Part shown: piece by piece, positions 1-8,049 of the stretch | Layout: every line of letters starts with the position of its first letter | How positions within the stretch are numbered: position 1 is the first letter of the stretch | From: Thiothrix lacustris DSM 21227 | GTDB taxonomy: Bacteria; Pseudomonadota; Gammaproteobacteria; Thiotrichales; Thiotrichaceae | Assembly (NCBI RefSeq): GCF_000621325.1 | Contig: NZ_JHYQ01000030.1 | Coordinates: 1 to 48,566, forward strand | DNA: 48,566 nucleotides | Reading direction: 5' to 3' | Notes under the pieces: model-generated | What the model was told of the DNA's origin: nothing | The model's input: the letters and a program-made list of their open reading frames with translations, nothing else | Databases searched by the model: none | Made by a program: the position numbers and the translations under genes

Positions 1-339
1 TTAATCGTTGTCGGCAACGTCAGCAGCAAGGCGCTCGTCAAAACCAATATGGCTAAGTCTGTATTGGATGCAGGGTGGTCAATGCTGAAAACACAACTTG
101 ATGCAAAATCGAAAGCGATGCAAGGCGTGTTTCTCGAAGTCAACGAAGCGTACAGTACCCAAGCCTGTTCGTGTTGCGGAAGCATTTCCGTCAACAGTCC
201 GAAAGGTAGAGCAGGACTTGGAATAAGAGAATGGACATGCCCCGACTGTGGGGAGCTGCACGACAGAGATGTCAATGCAGCCCGGAACATTCTCACGGCA
301 GGACATTGCCGTCTCGCAGGAGGAATCCCCCGGCTTTAG
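1..339 (+). CDS. tnpB: TnpB (IS200/IS605-family RNA-guided nuclease), 3' part, cut by window edge
   Basis: The frame is open from base 1, so the start lies outside the window; 112 C-terminal residues are visible. They include a four-cysteine zinc ribbon (CSCCG, then CPDCG after a long loop) followed by DRDVNAARNI, which carries the third RuvC aspartate of TnpB. The protein ends in the family's usual tail (RLAGGIPRL), encoded partly inside the element's terminal hairpin. The RuvC-II region reads IVVGNV, so the glutamate usual at this place (VVED) is absent. A glutamate in EVNEAYST could replace it, as in TnpB proteins with a rearranged catalytic site. TnpB is the RNA-guided nuclease of IS200/IS605 elements; no tnpA is visible. 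Family certain; activity unknown. Confidence 0.92.
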   Translation, partial: LIVVGNVSSKALVKTNMAKSVLDAGWSMLKTQLDAKSKAMQGVFLEVNEAYSTQACSCCGSISVNSPKGRAGLGIREWTCPDCGELHDRDVNAARNILTAGHCRLAGGIPRL

Positions 340-348
340 CCGTGGGGA
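326..348 (+). repeat. Terminal hairpin of the left TnpB element (right end / omega-RNA 3' end)
   Basis: A nine-pair stem with one bulged T (TCCCC+CGGC against GCCG+T+GGGGA, loop TTTA) overlaps the tnpB stop codon at 337-339. Subterminal hairpins like this mark the right end of IS200/IS605 elements, where the omega-RNA scaffold ends and the guide begins in flanking DNA. The element probably ends near GATGTCAAC (about 350-358). The guide would then be read from the flank leading to hsdR. The exact boundary is inferred. Confidence 0.7.
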
Positions 349-350
349 GG

Positions 351-467
351 ATGTCAACAAGCACCTCCTTATCATTTGCCGAGTGGATTCAGGCAAATAT
401 CGACGGTGTGCAAGTCGAATACGGCAGGATGGAGAAGATTTTTGCGCGGATTTTGCGAGCATTGTGA
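351..467 (+). pseudogene. Short coding-like remnant between TnpB element and hsdR
   Basis: A 38-codon frame runs from the presumed IS end to a TGA at 465-467. After the first few codons it has ordinary protein-like composition (AEWIQANIDGVQ, then EYGRMEKIFARI). It may be the C-terminal tail of a gene interrupted by the TnpB element, possibly another hsd-operon gene, but I do not recognise it. The rest of 468-541 shows only a weak purine-rich site (AGGGCAAGC) before the hsdR ATG. Confidence 0.3.
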
Positions 468-541
468 TTGAAAACACAGGCAGGGTGACGTACTTTTCGG
501 CATAATAAACCCTTGTTATCCACGGGCTAAACAGGGCAAGC

Positions 542-3500
542 ATGAGTAACGTCAGTGACCGCGAACGCATCACCCAAAACCGCGTCGTCCGTTTGTTTCA
601 GGACAAACTCGGTTACGAGTACCTCGGCAATTGGGAAAAACGCGCTAACAACCGCAATATCGAACCCGACTACCTGAGCGCGTGGTTACGCAAGCAAAAC
701 GTCAGTGATGCCCTGATTGACAAAACCCTGCAAGAATTGGCGCGAGATAATGCCTTGGGGGATGGCGACAATCTTTATACCCCCAATCAGACCTTGTACG
801 GCTTGCTGCGTTATGGGGTTAAAATCAAACCTGATCACAGCGAACACACCCGTACCATCCACCTGATTGACTGGGAAAATCCCACCCATAACGATTTTGC
901 CATAGCCGAAGAAGTCACGATTAGTGGTAAGTATGACAAGCGCCCCGATATTGTGCTGTACGTCAACGGTATCGCACTGGGCGTATTGGAGCTGAAACGC
1001 GCTACCGTGGGTGTGGCGGAAGGCATTGCGCAAAATCTGGATAACCAAAGCAGCACCTTCATCCGCCCGTTTTTCACCACCATGCAGTTGGTGATGGCGG
1101 GCAATGACAGCGAAGGCTTGCGTTACGGCACCATTGAAACCAAATCCAAATATTATCTGGAATGGCGAGAAGAAAACCCCGCGTACAACCCTAAAACCGA
1201 CAGCAAAGACCAACAATACTTGCCCCAATACAACTGCGGTACGGTAGAAAGCCCACTGGATTGCGCTCTGTTACGCATTGCCAGCAAACACCGTGTGCTG
1301 GAGCTCATCCACGACTTTGTAGTGTTTGACGCTGGCGTGAAAAAGCTGTGTCGCCATAACCAATATTTCGGCCTCAAAGCGGCGCAAGCCCGTATTTACC
1401 AACGCGAAGGTGGCATTATCTGGCACACGCAAGGCTCAGGCAAAAGCCTGACCATGGTGTGGCTGGCGAAGTGGCTACGCGAAAATATTGATGACAGCCG
1501 CGTGTTGATCATTACCGACCGCACCGAGCTGGATGAACAGATCGAAGGTGTATTCAAAGGTGTCGACGAACACATTTACCGCTGCAACAGCGGGCGCGAC
1601 ATGCTGGGTGTGTTGAACCAGCCGATTGAATGGTTGATGTGCTCCCTGATCCACAAATTCGGCGCGGGCGAAGAAGGCAGCGAACAACAGACCAGCAGCT
1701 TCATCAAGGAATTGCTGAGCAGTATCCCCAAGGACTTTTCCGCCAAAGGCAATCTGTTTGTATTCGTGGATGAATGCCACCGTACCCAGTCCGGCAAGCT
1801 GCACAAGGCGATGCAAAAGCTGTTGCCGAATGCCTTGTTCATCGGTTTCACCGGTACACCTTTGCTGGATAACGACAAGCAAACCAGCATGGCTACGTTT
1901 GGCTCATTCATCCACACCTACACCTTTGACCTAGCCGTCAATGACAGGGTGGTGCTGGATTTGTGTTACGAAGCGCGGGACATTAGCCAATACGTGGGTA
2001 ATAAAACCAAAATAGATGAGTTTTTCGAGCTAAAAACCAAGGGCTTATCCAAGATTGCCAAGGCTCGGGTCAAGCAGAAATGGCTGAATATGCAACGCGT
2101 GTTATCCAGCAAATCACGTTTGCAGGAAATAGTGAACGACATCGTGTTGGATATGGAAACCAAGCCGCGTTTAGAGAGTCGGCGTGGTAATGCCATGCTG
2201 GTGTGTGCGGACGTGTACCAAGCCTGCAAGGTGTATGAGTTGCTTGCGGCAACGGATGCCAGTCTGGCGGGTAAATCCGCGATTATCACCAGTTACCAAC
2301 CCACGGCTGCCAGTATTAAAGGCGAGGGCGGCGACGAGGGCGACACCGAAAACCTGCACAAATACAAGATTTACCGCAAGATGTTGGCAACGTATTTCAA
2401 CCAACCCGAAGATGAAGCCGTCAAACGCGTGGAGGAGTTCGAGAAAAAGGTCAAAAAGCAGTTCAAGGAACAACCTGCACAAATGCGCCTGCTGATTGTG
2501 GTGGATAAACTGCTGACAGGTTTCGACGCGCCATCGGCCACCTACTTGTACATCGACAAGAAAATGCAAAACCACGGGCTGTTTCAAGCTATTTGCCGCG
2601 TCAATCGTCTGGATGGTGAGGAAAAAACCTACGGCTACATCATCGATTACAAAGACCTGTTCAACAGCATCAAAGACGCGATGGGCGATTACACGGGTGG
2701 CGCATTTGCCGACTATGACAGTACCGATATACAAGACTTGCTGAAAAACCGCCTGAAACAAGCCAAGCTGAAACTGGAAGAAACCCGCGAAGCGATTAAA
2801 GCCCTGTGTGAGCCAGTAGTATTACCGCGTGGCACTAACGATTACCGTGCTTATTTCGTTTCCAGCAATACGCTTAACCGTGACGAAGCCGAACAGAACG
2901 AAGCCAAACGCCTCGCATTTTACAAACTGAGCGGTGCTTATCTACGGGCGTATGCCGAGATTGCTGGGGAGTTGCAGGAGGTGGGCTATTCCGCCAGTGA
3001 AGCAGAAAAAATCCGGGTGGAAGTGCGCCACTATCACGACGCAAGGGAGGCGGTGAAACTGGCCAGTGGTGATTACAAGGATGCCAAAGACCTCGAACCC
3101 GCGATGCGTCACATCTTCGACCAGTTTATCCGCGCCGATGATAGCGATATGTTGGCAGACTTCGGCGACAAAGGCTTGATCGAAGTGTTGGTGGACAGTG
3201 GCATTGTCGCGCTGGAAAGCCGTTTGCCGGAAAGCGTGCGCAAAAGCGAAACAGCCGTGGCGGAAACCATCGAAAACAACATCCGCAAAAATATTAGCGA
3301 TACTCGCAGCGTCAACCCGGCTTACTACGATAATTTGTCTGACTTGCTGGATGCCCTGATCCAACAACGTCAGACCGAAGTGCAGGAATACCAGCAATAT
3401 CTGGAAAAGCTCAAGGCATTGGCAGAACAAATGCGCCAAGGCCAAATACCGCAAGATTATCCCACTACCCTCAAAACCCAAGCCATGCGCAACCTCTACG

Positions 3501-3706
3501 CGAATCTGGAGCGTGACGAAAGCCTGACGCTTGCCGTGCATGAAACCGTGATGAGCTACAAAAAAGCAGGCTGGACAGGCAATAATGCCGCCGCCCACAT
3601 GAAAGAAAAGCGGGTTCGTCAGGCAGTCACGCGGGTAGTAGGCGAGGACTCTGCTACAGTAGAGGACTTGTTAAAGCTAATCAAAGCGCAGTATGAATAC
3701 CACTAG
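542..3706 (+). CDS. hsdR: Type I restriction endonuclease subunit R (HsdR)
   Basis: HsdR is the ATP-driven DNA translocase and nuclease of type I restriction complexes and works with HsdM and HsdS. The 1054-residue length is normal for the family. The N-terminal PD-(D/E)xK nuclease shows RPDIVLYVNG and GVLELKR (D136, E150, K152). The superfamily 2 motor follows, with Walker A TQGSGKS (about 296-302), VDECHR (about 409-414) and FTGTPL. The C-terminal third is helical, as expected for the HsdM-contacting region. HsdM and HsdS are not in this window; they may lie left of the TnpB element that ends just upstream. The gene overlaps the next one by 14 bp, so the two are probably co-transcribed. Function in restriction depends on whether hsdM/hsdS survive. 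Confidence 0.96.
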   Translation: MSNVSDRERITQNRVVRLFQDKLGYEYLGNWEKRANNRNIEPDYLSAWLRKQNVSDALIDKTLQELARDNALGDGDNLYTPNQTLYGLLRYGVKIKPDHSEHTRTIHLIDWENPTHNDFAIAEEVTISGKYDKRPDIVLYVNGIALGVLELKRATVGVAEGIAQNLDNQSSTFIRPFFTTMQLVMAGNDSEGLRYGTIETKSKYYLEWREENPAYNPKTDSKDQQYLPQYNCGTVESPLDCALLRIASKHRVLELIHDFVVFDAGVKKLCRHNQYFGLKAAQARIYQREGGIIWHTQGSGKSLTMVWLAKWLRENIDDSRVLIITDRTELDEQIEGVFKGVDEHIYRCNSGRDMLGVLNQPIEWLMCSLIHKFGAGEEGSEQQTSSFIKELLSSIPKDFSAKGNLFVFVDECHRTQSGKLHKAMQKLLPNALFIGFTGTPLLDNDKQTSMATFGSFIHTYTFDLAVNDRVVLDLCYEARDISQYVGNKTKIDEFFELKTKGLSKIAKARVKQKWLNMQRVLSSKSRLQEIVNDIVLDMETKPRLESRRGNAMLVCADVYQACKVYELLAATDASLAGKSAIITSYQPTAASIKGEGGDEGDTENLHKYKIYRKMLATYFNQPEDEAVKRVEEFEKKVKKQFKEQPAQMRLLIVVDKLLTGFDAPSATYLYIDKKMQNHGLFQAICRVNRLDGEEKTYGYIIDYKDLFNSIKDAMGDYTGGAFADYDSTDIQDLLKNRLKQAKLKLEETREAIKALCEPVVLPRGTNDYRAYFVSSNTLNRDEAEQNEAKRLAFYKLSGAYLRAYAEIAGELQEVGYSASEAEKIRVEVRHYHDAREAVKLASGDYKDAKDLEPAMRHIFDQFIRADDSDMLADFGDKGLIEVLVDSGIVALESRLPESVRKSETAVAETIENNIRKNISDTRSVNPAYYDNLSDLLDALIQQRQTEVQEYQQYLEKLKALAEQMRQGQIPQDYPTTLKTQAMRNLYANLERDESLTLAVHETVMSYKKAGWTGNNAAAHMKEKRVRQAVTRVVGEDSATVEDLLKLIKAQYEYH

Positions 3707-4424
3707 CTCCTTGTCGAATCCTCTGTTTACTGTCAGTGACATTCCCGTGTATGTTACACGCAAAGCCATCAAAAACCTGCATTTAGGGGTATATCCACCG
3801 GATGGGCAGGTGCGGGTTTCAGCACCTGAGCATTTTAGTACCGACAATATCCGCCTCGCCGTGGTAACACGTCTGAAATGGATTAAAACCCAACAGCAAC
3901 GTTTCCAGCAGCAACCCCGTCAAAGTCTACGTGAAATGGTGTCCGGTGAATCCCATTACCTATGGGGAACGCGCTATCGGTTGGAGGTGGTATATCAATC
4001 CGGCAAACATCAGATTGCGCCCAGAGGGGAGTTCCTGCACCTGAGCGTCACCCCCGGTACAAGCACCGCAAACCGCGAACGTTTGCTACACGATTATTAC
4101 CGCCAACAATTGAAACAACGTATTCCCGTCTTATTGGAAAAATGGCAGCCGCGTATTGGAAAGCAAGTCACGGACTGGGGTATCAAACGCATGAAAACCA
4201 AGTGGGGAAGCTGCAATATCACTGAGCAGCGTATTTGGTTGAATCTGGAACTCGCCAAGAAGTCGCCGGAATGCTTGGAATATGTGTTGATACATGAATT
4301 GGCGCATTTGTTGGAGCGGCAACATAACGCCAATTTTACTGCACTCATGGATGAGTTCCTGCCGCAGTGGCGTAGCTTGCGGGGTCAGTTGAATGCAGAA
4401 TATCTGTCTGCTGAAGTGTGGTAG
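3693..4424 (+). CDS. YgjP-like zinc metallopeptidase (DUF45 / M48-like)
   Basis: This 243-residue protein has the zincin signature HELAH at residues 201-205 followed by RQHN (third ligand probably H211). The family signature MKTKWGSCN lies about 30 residues upstream. This order (KWGSC, then HELAH) is typical of the YgjP/DUF45 family of cytoplasmic SprT-like peptidases; no signal peptide is seen. The start overlaps the end of hsdR by 14 bp, so translation is probably coupled. YgjP-like genes are found next to type I restriction genes in other bacteria as well, but their role there is not known. The 3' end overlaps the convergent methyltransferase gene by 40 bp. Confidence 0.88.
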   Translation: MNTTSSLSNPLFTVSDIPVYVTRKAIKNLHLGVYPPDGQVRVSAPEHFSTDNIRLAVVTRLKWIKTQQQRFQQQPRQSLREMVSGESHYLWGTRYRLEVVYQSGKHQIAPRGEFLHLSVTPGTSTANRERLLHDYYRQQLKQRIPVLLEKWQPRIGKQVTDWGIKRMKTKWGSCNITEQRIWLNLELAKKSPECLEYVLIHELAHLLERQHNANFTALMDEFLPQWRSLRGQLNAEYLSAEVW

Positions 4425-5530
4425 CTTTTCGTCCCCCACACCGCAAAAATCGGATCAGATAACGCCGTTTCCCGGCTATGCGGATCGTCCGCCGGGCGTG
4501 GCAAACCCCGAACAGATTCCGTATGCAAGTCGCTGAATTGCGACGTTTTTAAGAAATAATCCAACACCAGCCCCTGACGCTCGAAGGGGTGCATTTCCAT
4601 CCACAAGCTGATGGCTTTGTTGGGGAACCAGCGGGTCGAAAACGCCATGATAACCTTGCCACCTGTTTTGACCACCCGCGCCAACGCCTGCATGACCGCC
4701 AGCGGTTGGGTGAGGTATTCGATGGAAACACTGCAAATCACCGCATCAAAACTGGCGTCAGCAAAGGGGAGTTGTGGGCTTAGGTTCAAATCGTGTACTA
4801 CCCGCTGTTGCAGGCGTGGGTTGGCGGCTAATTCGGCCTGATTCATGCCCAGCCCAGTGACGTGCAGCTCATTCAACTCATCCGGTAAATGGGAAACATG
4901 GCTGCTCATCAGATCGAGGATTTTCATGCCCGGTTGTAACAGCCGCCCGTAGAGTGCCGTCAGTTGCGCCCGTGCGGTTTTATCCAGATGGTTGACCAGA
5001 CGGGGGGTGTAGTAGAACTGGGTGTCATCCCGTTCATCCGCCCGCTTGAAGGGGTAAGTGCCGTAAAAGTCAGGGCTGACACCGGGGTAGGGTGCTTGCA
5101 TTCCGGCGCCATTGGCACAGAGCAGCGCAGCAATATCCGGCCATTGCGCCCCCTCATAGGGGGCGCTCAAGCTCAGGGCATAGGCTGCCAGCGGGTGGTT
5201 GGTATCCACCGTCAGGGTGTCAGCCGTTGCACCAATCAAGCGGAACGGGCGGAAATCGTTACGGGCACAATCCAGCGCTTCCCACGCATAGCCTTGCGGG
5301 TAAAAGCGCCCGACCTTGGGGTCGATGTTCAGGTGGCGTTGCTTGCCGTTAAACTGGTGACGCGGAAAACTGACGGGCGGCTGGTTTGTCTGCAACAGGG
5401 CGCTGGCTTCACCGGGGGCGTAGGTGATGCTGTTGTGTTGGGCGCAATGCCCTGCCGTAATTTTTTTGGAAAACAACAGGTCACGGTGGGTTGCTACCGT
5501 GCTTTGCCAATTAAGTGTGAATTTATCCAT
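4385..5530 (-). CDS. Class I SAM methyltransferase with SlyD-like N-terminal domain
   Basis: The C-terminal half (from about residue 190) is a Methyltransf_11-type fold: ILDLMSSHVSHLP in place of motif I, then a motif-II-like GLGMNQAELAANP, and FDAVICSVSIEYL. The glycine-rich GxGxG of motif I is replaced by the MSSxVSHLP form, a known variant of a methyltransferase subfamily without an assigned substrate. The first 130 residues resemble an FKBP/SlyD peptidyl-prolyl isomerase, above all in VDTNHPLA near residue 110. A fused chaperone-methyltransferase is therefore likely, but the substrate is unknown. The region upstream (5531-5676) carries an 8-bp inverted repeat (TACCGCTC at 5583, GAGCGGTA at 5607) between this gene and the divergent one. 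Confidence 0.75.
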   Translation of the reverse strand: MDKFTLNWQSTVATHRDLLFSKKITAGHCAQHNSITYAPGEASALLQTNQPPVSFPRHQFNGKQRHLNIDPKVGRFYPQGYAWEALDCARNDFRPFRLIGATADTLTVDTNHPLAAYALSLSAPYEGAQWPDIAALLCANGAGMQAPYPGVSPDFYGTYPFKRADERDDTQFYYTPRLVNHLDKTARAQLTALYGRLLQPGMKILDLMSSHVSHLPDELNELHVTGLGMNQAELAANPRLQQRVVHDLNLSPQLPFADASFDAVICSVSIEYLTQPLAVMQALARVVKTGGKVIMAFSTRWFPNKAISLWMEMHPFERQGLVLDYFLKTSQFSDLHTESVRGLPRPADDPHSRETALSDPIFAVWGTKSYHTSADRYSAFN

Positions 5531-5676
5531 CGCAGAATCTTAGCCTCTTGCCTAGTGCAACACGTGGGAGTTTGTCGAGCGATACCGCTCACGCGAGTTC
5601 TGTTGAGAGCGGTAGGGATCTAAGATAATCTCAATTTCTCAATTTTCCATTAAACGATAACGAAATAGCAATAATC

Positions 5677-6339
5677 ATGATTAACTGGCTAAGCAGCAAA
5701 TGGCATCGTCCCGAACGTGGTTGGGATCCCGTCGATCCAGTATGGGCAAAGGAATACGCAGAAGCCGAATGGCAAATGGTGGATATTGCCTTACTGGATC
5801 AGTTGGAGGAAAAGCTCGGTGGTTTGTCGGGCAAGCGCGTCTTAGATATGGGCGCTGGCGCAGGGCAATACAGCGTAGCGTTGGCACAACGGGGCGCGGA
5901 GGTGACTTGGCATGATATTTCGCTGACCTATCAGGACATTGCCAAAGAAAAGTCTGAGGCTGCCGGTGTAAAGTTGCACTGGTCATTAGGCTATCTGGAA
6001 GAGACACAGGGGCTGGACTTAGCCAGTTTTGACTTTATTTTTAACCGAATCTGTTGGTATTACTGCCAAAATGACAAAGTATTTGCTAGAAAACTTTGGT
6101 CATTACTTAAACCCGGTGGCTTGCTTTACATCCATGCGCCTAACAGCCAGTTTCATCGAGATGGCATGTCAACTTCCGCACAGTTACGTACTTGGTTGAA
6201 CGCTCAGACGGGGTTTAAAATCGGGCATCCCATGTTACCGCCTCGGCGTATTCCCAGTCTGTTTGAAACCCTGCCGGTCAGCAAGCTCGAAGCTGATTAC
6301 TGTGATGCCCGTAATGATGTGGTGTGGCTGTGGAAATGA
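5677..6339 (+). CDS. Class I SAM-dependent methyltransferase, substrate unknown
   Basis: A 220-residue protein with a standard Rossmann methyltransferase core: motif I VLDMGAGAGQYS (about residues 55-66), acidic end of strand 2 in EVTWHDIS, DFIFNRICWYY around motif IV, and LKPGGLLYIHAPN around motif VI. It does not resemble the neighbouring methyltransferase beyond the fold, and no named subfamily is recognised. It is transcribed alone, divergently from the gene to its left and converging on creD. A plausible -10 (GATAAT) lies at about 5624. Small-molecule methylation is a guess. Confidence 0.8.
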   Translation: MINWLSSKWHRPERGWDPVDPVWAKEYAEAEWQMVDIALLDQLEEKLGGLSGKRVLDMGAGAGQYSVALAQRGAEVTWHDISLTYQDIAKEKSEAAGVKLHWSLGYLEETQGLDLASFDFIFNRICWYYCQNDKVFARKLWSLLKPGGLLYIHAPNSQFHRDGMSTSAQLRTWLNAQTGFKIGHPMLPPRRIPSLFETLPVSKLEADYCDARNDVVWLWK

Positions 6340-6350
6340 GCTTCCTTGGG

Positions 6351-7727
6351 TTAGTCAGTTTGTTTTAAATGCTGCGTCACAAACATCATGATGCTCATGG
6401 CCAGTACCAATAAACCAACGCCCACTAATAGTGCATAGTTCTCCCTCTCTAAGAGCAGGTAAAGCAAGCCATACAAGCTGGTCAGCAACAAGAATAGCCC
6501 TACCGTGCTGCGGGCATGACGTAAAATGGTGCCGATGTAAATCGTAATGCTGAGAACGACGGTGGATGCAGCGGCAATATAAGCGTAAAAGAAGCCAATG
6601 TGTTCCGCCAACGCGAGCAAAATGAGATAAAACAGCGATAGTGCTACCCCAACGACGCCGTAGTGCAGCACGTGTAGCCGCCGTTTGAGGCTAATTTCAA
6701 ACGCAAGGAATGCCACGAAAGTCAGGGTGACGCACAACACCCCGTATTTGATGGCGCGAGCAATGCGGGAGTACAACGGAGCTGGTTCGTCTAAGCTGAC
6801 ACCAGCGGTGATTTCGTGCAGATCATAAGCTTTATCGACGGAGTCTTCCATCACCCAGTATTGTGGGTAACTACGTACCAGATGCGGCACTTCCCATTCA
6901 GCATGGAAACCTTCTTCACTCACAGCATTGGTGTCGGGCTGGAGTTCACCGTGAAAACTGGGGTGTGTCCATGCTGATGTCATGAGGATTTTGGTGTTTT
7001 CACCGAGTGGCGCGAAATATAGCCCATCACTGCCACGTAAGCTCAAGGTAAGTTTGAATTCGTTACTGGGGTTGCTGTCTGCATTCACGCTGAGGGGAAT
7101 GTGAAAGCCCGCCGGAAGCAGTTTATTTAAATTTGTACCGGGTTCTAGGCTGATACGTCCGTCATTCCAGAAGAAGTTGGAGGCGGTATCAATGGCGCGT
7201 GGGTCATCTAACCCGATGGCAATGAAGGCTTTATCCCATAAGATACGGCGTTCTCCCTCATTGGACTTCAATACATTGGCGTGATTGAATTTACCCGTGA
7301 GGCTGATATTGGCACTGTAAACCAAGGCGTCATACATACCGCGTTGATTGTGTTCTTCTGTTATGTCAGTGCGAATTTCTAGGGCTTCTGGTAATAGGAT
7401 GGCTGTACGATCGTTGTAAATGTCTTTGCTGACCACACGGCTTTCGCCGTTTTCATCCGTCACTGTATCGACATTAGTGAAATGTTCGACATACGGCACA
7501 ACCAATACGGGACCTGTTAGTGTTTGCTTTTTTCCCCATGATTCAGCGATTTCGTGGCGAATCTCTTGATAATACAGGCCACGTTCTTTAACAATTTTTG
7601 CGGCGACGAATAAAGGAATGAGCATCAGCAAACCCAAGAGCATAATGCTTAGGGTACGAAAGCCGAGTGATTGCGGTAAGGGGCGCAAACGGTAGTTGGT
7701 AAGAAGAGTGGGGAGCTGCTCCGACAT
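6351..7727 (-). CDS. creD: CreD-family inner-membrane protein
   Basis: CreD is an inner-membrane protein of unclear biochemical role; in enterobacteria it belongs to the CreBC regulon and affects envelope integrity and colicin tolerance. Here a first membrane helix (about residues 20-45, LSIMLLGLLMLIPLFVAAK) is followed by a periplasmic domain of about 250 residues and a C-terminal block of several helices. The opening RTLSIMLLG..KERGLYYQE and the later GPVLVVPY fit the family. I choose the ATG at 7727 because AGGAT precedes it by 7 bases; the frame could extend to 7787, but that stretch has no ribosome site. No creBC genes are adjacent. It is divergent from the prkA operon. Confidence 0.88.
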   Translation of the reverse strand: MSEQLPTLLTNYRLRPLPQSLGFRTLSIMLLGLLMLIPLFVAAKIVKERGLYYQEIRHEIAESWGKKQTLTGPVLVVPYVEHFTNVDTVTDENGESRVVSKDIYNDRTAILLPEALEIRTDITEEHNQRGMYDALVYSANISLTGKFNHANVLKSNEGERRILWDKAFIAIGLDDPRAIDTASNFFWNDGRISLEPGTNLNKLLPAGFHIPLSVNADSNPSNEFKLTLSLRGSDGLYFAPLGENTKILMTSAWTHPSFHGELQPDTNAVSEEGFHAEWEVPHLVRSYPQYWVMEDSVDKAYDLHEITAGVSLDEPAPLYSRIARAIKYGVLCVTLTFVAFLAFEISLKRRLHVLHYGVVGVALSLFYLILLALAEHIGFFYAYIAAASTVVLSITIYIGTILRHARSTVGLFLLLTSLYGLLYLLLERENYALLVGVGLLVLAMSIMMFVTQHLKQTD

Positions 7728-7811
7728 GTTTGTTATCCTGATGTTGACGGCGCAGATAATAGCATGAAACGGCCTGTAAACTGACACCCTGTCAAATCAG
7801 CACTAGATGGC

Positions 7812-7830
7812 CACCTGTATTCCACAGGTG
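7812..7830. promoter_or_regulatory. Perfect inverted repeat, candidate activator-binding site
   Basis: CACCTGT and ACAGGTG form a perfect 7-bp inverted repeat around a 5-bp spacer. It lies about 140-150 bp upstream of the predicted transcription start of the sigma-54 promoter at 7945-7962, a usual distance for an enhancer-binding protein. It is about 85 bp from the creD start and could serve both genes. It does not match the NtrC consensus. The protein that binds is unknown. Confidence 0.4.
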
Positions 7831-7944
7831 CATGATCATGAAAAGGCAGCTGCTAATCCGTTTGTCTGTTAATTACACTTTTGTGCTTATCTGTGGTCTA
7901 AAGTTGGAAGTACAGGTATTCAACATTAGTCAGTTTACAGTCAT

Positions 7945-7962
7945 TTGGCATTTGACTTGCAA
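7945..7962 (+). promoter_or_regulatory. Sigma-54 (-24/-12) promoter of the prkA operon
   Basis: TTGGCATTTGACTTGCAA places the invariant GG (7947-7948) and GC (7959-7960) exactly 12 bp apart, matching TGGCA-N5-TTGCA. Transcription would start near 7972, leaving a leader of about 78 bases before prkA. The E. coli yeaGH operon is part of the nitrogen-starvation (NtrC) response, so RpoN control fits known biology. Sigma-54 promoters need an enhancer-binding activator; the inverted repeat at 7812-7830 is a candidate site. The region 7728-8049 has no convincing gene. Confidence 0.75.
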
Positions 7963-8007
7963 GCTGTCACTATCAGATGAAGGTAGTCATCTGGATATAC
8001 AATCGCA

Positions 8008-8023
8008 GGGCAGTTACCTGCCC
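8008..8023 (+). promoter_or_regulatory. Small hairpin in the prkA leader
   Basis: GGGCAG-TTAC-CTGCCC forms a perfect 6-bp GC-rich stem with a four-base loop. It lies 26 bases upstream of the prkA ATG and inside the leader made from the sigma-54 promoter. It has no T-tract, so it is not an intrinsic terminator. It could stabilise the transcript or affect initiation. Confidence 0.35.
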
Positions 8024-8049
8024 CCGTATTTATCATGAAGGGGTACAAT

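Noticed and set aside
513-524. DnaA-box-like TTATCCACG before hsdR
   Set aside because: A single imperfect copy with no cluster, no AT-rich unwinding region and no replication gene.
2171-2761. Long antisense open frames over hsdR and over the RND, tex and leuS genes
   Set aside because: Typical shadow frames of GC-balanced coding DNA; sense frames have clear families.
7832-8038. 68-codon open frame upstream of prkA
   Set aside because: The sigma-54 promoter lies inside it, no ribosome site precedes it and the protein is not recognisable.
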